Assembly (NCBI GenBank): GCA_963809385.1
Contig: CAWEJL010000010.1
Location: forward strand, 6,566-70,565
DNA from: JAKAIY01 sp963809385
Lineage (GTDB): Bacteria > Chloroflexota > Ktedonobacteria > Ktedonobacterales > JADMIN01
Direction: 5' to 3'
Length of the DNA stretch: 64,000 nucleotides
In this document: in pieces, positions 62,843 through 64,000 of the stretch
How the letters are laid out: the number at the start of each line of letters is the position of its first letter
Position numbering within the stretch: position 1 is the stretch's first letter
The notes under the pieces: model-generated
What the model was told of the DNA's origin: nothing
Database searches by the model: none
The model's input: the letters and a program-made list of their open reading frames with translations, nothing else
Position numbers and translations under genes: made by a program

Positions 62843-63237
62843 CAACCCGATGCTCGTCCATCGCCCAGACTTCGACGGTCGCGTCGGGATGCGCCGTCTG
62901 AATCGCCCCTAGCGCGCTGGCGAGGTTTTTTCCAGGCGGCGCGTTCCTCGGCGGTCGCCGCGCGCACATGGCGCGGGCGGGGGGCTGGCGGGGTCCAGCC
63001 CAGCTTGCGCAAATACGTCCAAGCGGTCTGCGCGCTCACCGGGCGCCCCAGCCGGGCGCTGAGCCAGGCGCTGAGCCAGGCGGCGACCGTCCGGCTGTTC
63101 CAGACATCCCCCTGCGGCGCAGGACCCGCCAGCGCCGCTCGCAAAGCCGCTCGCAAAGCCGCTCGCAAAGCCGCTCGCAAAGCCGCTCGCAAAGCCGCTC
63201 GCAGAGCGGCCAGTCCCACCGTTTCGTTGAGCAGCGG
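62829..63237 (-). pseudogene. IS630-family transposase remnant
   Basis: After restoring one indel near 62935 the minus strand reads ETVGLAALRAALRAAL, then LAGPAPQGDVWNSRTVAAWLS, RLGRPVSAQTAWTYLRKLGWTPPAPRPRH, ERAAWKKNLASALGAIQ, and VEVWAMDEHRVGLQPI, where the first catalytic Asp (MDEHRVG) is kept. The rest of the DDE domain is missing and replaced by tandem repeats. The AALR stretch and the WLSAWLSA step are in-frame tandem expansions. No terminal repeats are found. Confidence 0.8.
63134..63205. repeat. 12-bp tandem repeat, six copies
   Basis: GCCGCTCGCAAA in five copies plus one ending GCAGA, all in frame with the transposase remnant (minus strand AALR-type units). The pattern 12-bp x 6 indicates recent slippage. 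Confidence 0.95.
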
Positions 63238-63375
63238 CGGGCGATGGGCGCGGATGACATGGCGTTGATCCCTGGACGTTGGTAAGACAGCGGCGAGCGC
63301 ATCAAAGGCGCGTTTGTGTGGTGAATCGCTGAGCGGTTCGCCACTCCACCTCGACCCAACTACCCTTCCATCGGG

Positions 63376-63783
63376 TTAGGAGGCGATTGGAGCGGCATGC
63401 ACCTGTTCGACCTGGCCATGCGCGTCTACCCATATCCCAATGACGGGCGCGTTGACGCCCCAGGAGGTAACTATCGCAATCGCCCGTTGAATCCGCGCAA
63501 CCTGCTCCGCGCGGTCCACCAGATCGCTTCCGCAGCCAGCATGGCCCGCAACCGCCACTACACGCAAATCGTGAGTTCTCATCGAGTGTCGCACCGCGTC
63601 CTGTATGGATTGTATGGATGCGGCTTCCGCGGTCGTTCCCGCCGTCAGTACGCGCTCGGGCGCATACGTGGTGATCACATCAACATAGTCGACACTCGCA
63701 TAGGTCTTGAGCCAGGTTGAAACTGGCTCCTGCGCTTGCCCATCGAGGCAATTAATCACGGTCGCGAAACGATCGTTAGCCAT
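63376..63783 (-). CDS. Small carbonic-anhydrase-like protein
   Basis: 135 residues. TVINCLDGQAQEPVSTWLKTYASVDYVDVITTYAPERVL, VVAVAGHAGCGS, and IVTSWGVNAPVIGIWVDAHGQVEQV match the order of short beta-carbonic-anhydrase-like proteins (pattern CxDGRxQxPV, AIVGHxDCAGN, VIGLWVDE). The zinc-type Cys, His and second Cys are present (C11-type, GHAGC), but the Arg after CxDG is Gln and the GNP-type turn is changed. It is therefore a divergent member, possibly not a carbonic anhydrase. The start has AAAGGG nine bases upstream. It stands alone. Confidence 0.72.
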   Translation of the reverse strand: MANDRFATVINCLDGQAQEPVSTWLKTYASVDYVDVITTYAPERVLTAGTTAEAASIQSIQDAVRHSMRTHDLRVVAVAGHAGCGSDLVDRAEQVARIQRAIAIVTSWGVNAPVIGIWVDAHGQVEQVHAAPIAS

Positions 63784-64000
63784 GTGTTCATACCCTTTCT
63801 GAAGTCGCCTTCTACGGCTGACGGTCTCTACCCATTACAGCAGCCACTACCGCTAATCTAGCGCCTGGTGTAGCGCAGTGACACACGGTGTGTTGCTCAG
63901 AAACTGATGCGTTATAGGCCGCTTAGCGCGGGGCCTAGCCCTTCGCCGCTGGTCATGTACTCCTCAGCGCGTTTCGGCGCGGTTCCTGCCTTCCCTCACC
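63784..64000. other. Gene-free edge
   Basis: Apart from the ribosome site of the preceding minus-strand gene I see no gene, repeat or clear promoter in this stretch. Confidence 0.5.

Noticed and set aside
62721..63205. Tandem arrays as CRISPR or centromere-like iterons
   Set aside because: Units adjoin without spacers, keep a transposase frame and no parA/B, rep or cas gene is near.

Overview
The window is GC-rich chromosomal DNA, most likely from a member of the Chloroflexota. That placement is an inference from gene content: a Tricorn-type protease, an FHA-PrsW membrane protease, an ECF sigma factor paired with a Gly-Ser-linker membrane anti-sigma-like protein, an MglA/roadblock pair, many family repeats of the palindromic and 'CCTCACCCCC' kind, and a selenocysteine formate dehydrogenase. 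No rRNA and no CRISPR array is present; there is one tRNA (Phe-GAA). At least 20 genes are broken by single-base indels in GC-rich runs, including housekeeping genes such as purH, so most breaks look like assembly or read errors rather than decay. Coordinates given for those genes span the restored reading frame.

Layout. 1-7.2 kb: Tricorn protease, tyrA, an Era/Der-like GTPase with a DUF697 tail and an FHA-PrsW protease. 7.3-9.8 kb: an ECF sigma / membrane anti-sigma-like module enclosed by a pair of ~150-bp inverted repeats, followed directly by a 292-bp element with 22-bp terminal inverted repeats. 10-17.9 kb: an S9 peptidase, an Lrp-type regulator divergent from a tyrosine phenol-lyase, a retropepsin-like lipoprotein, an SH3-like secreted protein and a phosphoribosyltransferase. 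18-28.4 kb: secreted proteins, ubiX, threonine aldolase overlapping kptA, roadblock-MglA, purH, chorismate mutase and a glutaryl-CoA-dehydrogenase-like enzyme. 28.7-33.8 kb: a ~1,706-residue DUF4011 helicase with a C-terminal restriction-endonuclease-like domain, a candidate defence gene. 35.5-40.1 kb: a formate dehydrogenase operon (catalytic subunit, NuoE-like, NuoF-like, Fe-S subunit) whose alpha subunit is split into two genes and whose catalytic residue is encoded by an in-frame UGA followed by a SECIS-like hairpin. 41-50.9 kb: lipid and hydrolase genes, tRNA-Phe, an MprF-like protein, a 1-Cys peroxiredoxin, a second UGA-containing gene of the GrdB selenoprotein-B family, DedA, an FAD oxidoreductase and thioredoxin/DUF4395 genes. 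51-59.7 kb: TetR with a glycosyltransferase, a ROK kinase, mutS2, a methyltransferase, clpP and fabH. 59.9-64 kb: an accessory end with a phage-type replication ORF, an IS982-like element inserted in a DNA methyltransferase gene, an IS630 remnant expanded by tandem repeats, and a small carbonic-anhydrase-like gene.

The most notable result is that two independent genes need UGA to be read as selenocysteine, each with a hairpin carrying GGUC about 18 nt after the UGA. This implies the host has SelA/B/C/D, none of which lies in this window. Second is the sigma module bounded by long inverted repeats with no transposase or recombinase inside it.
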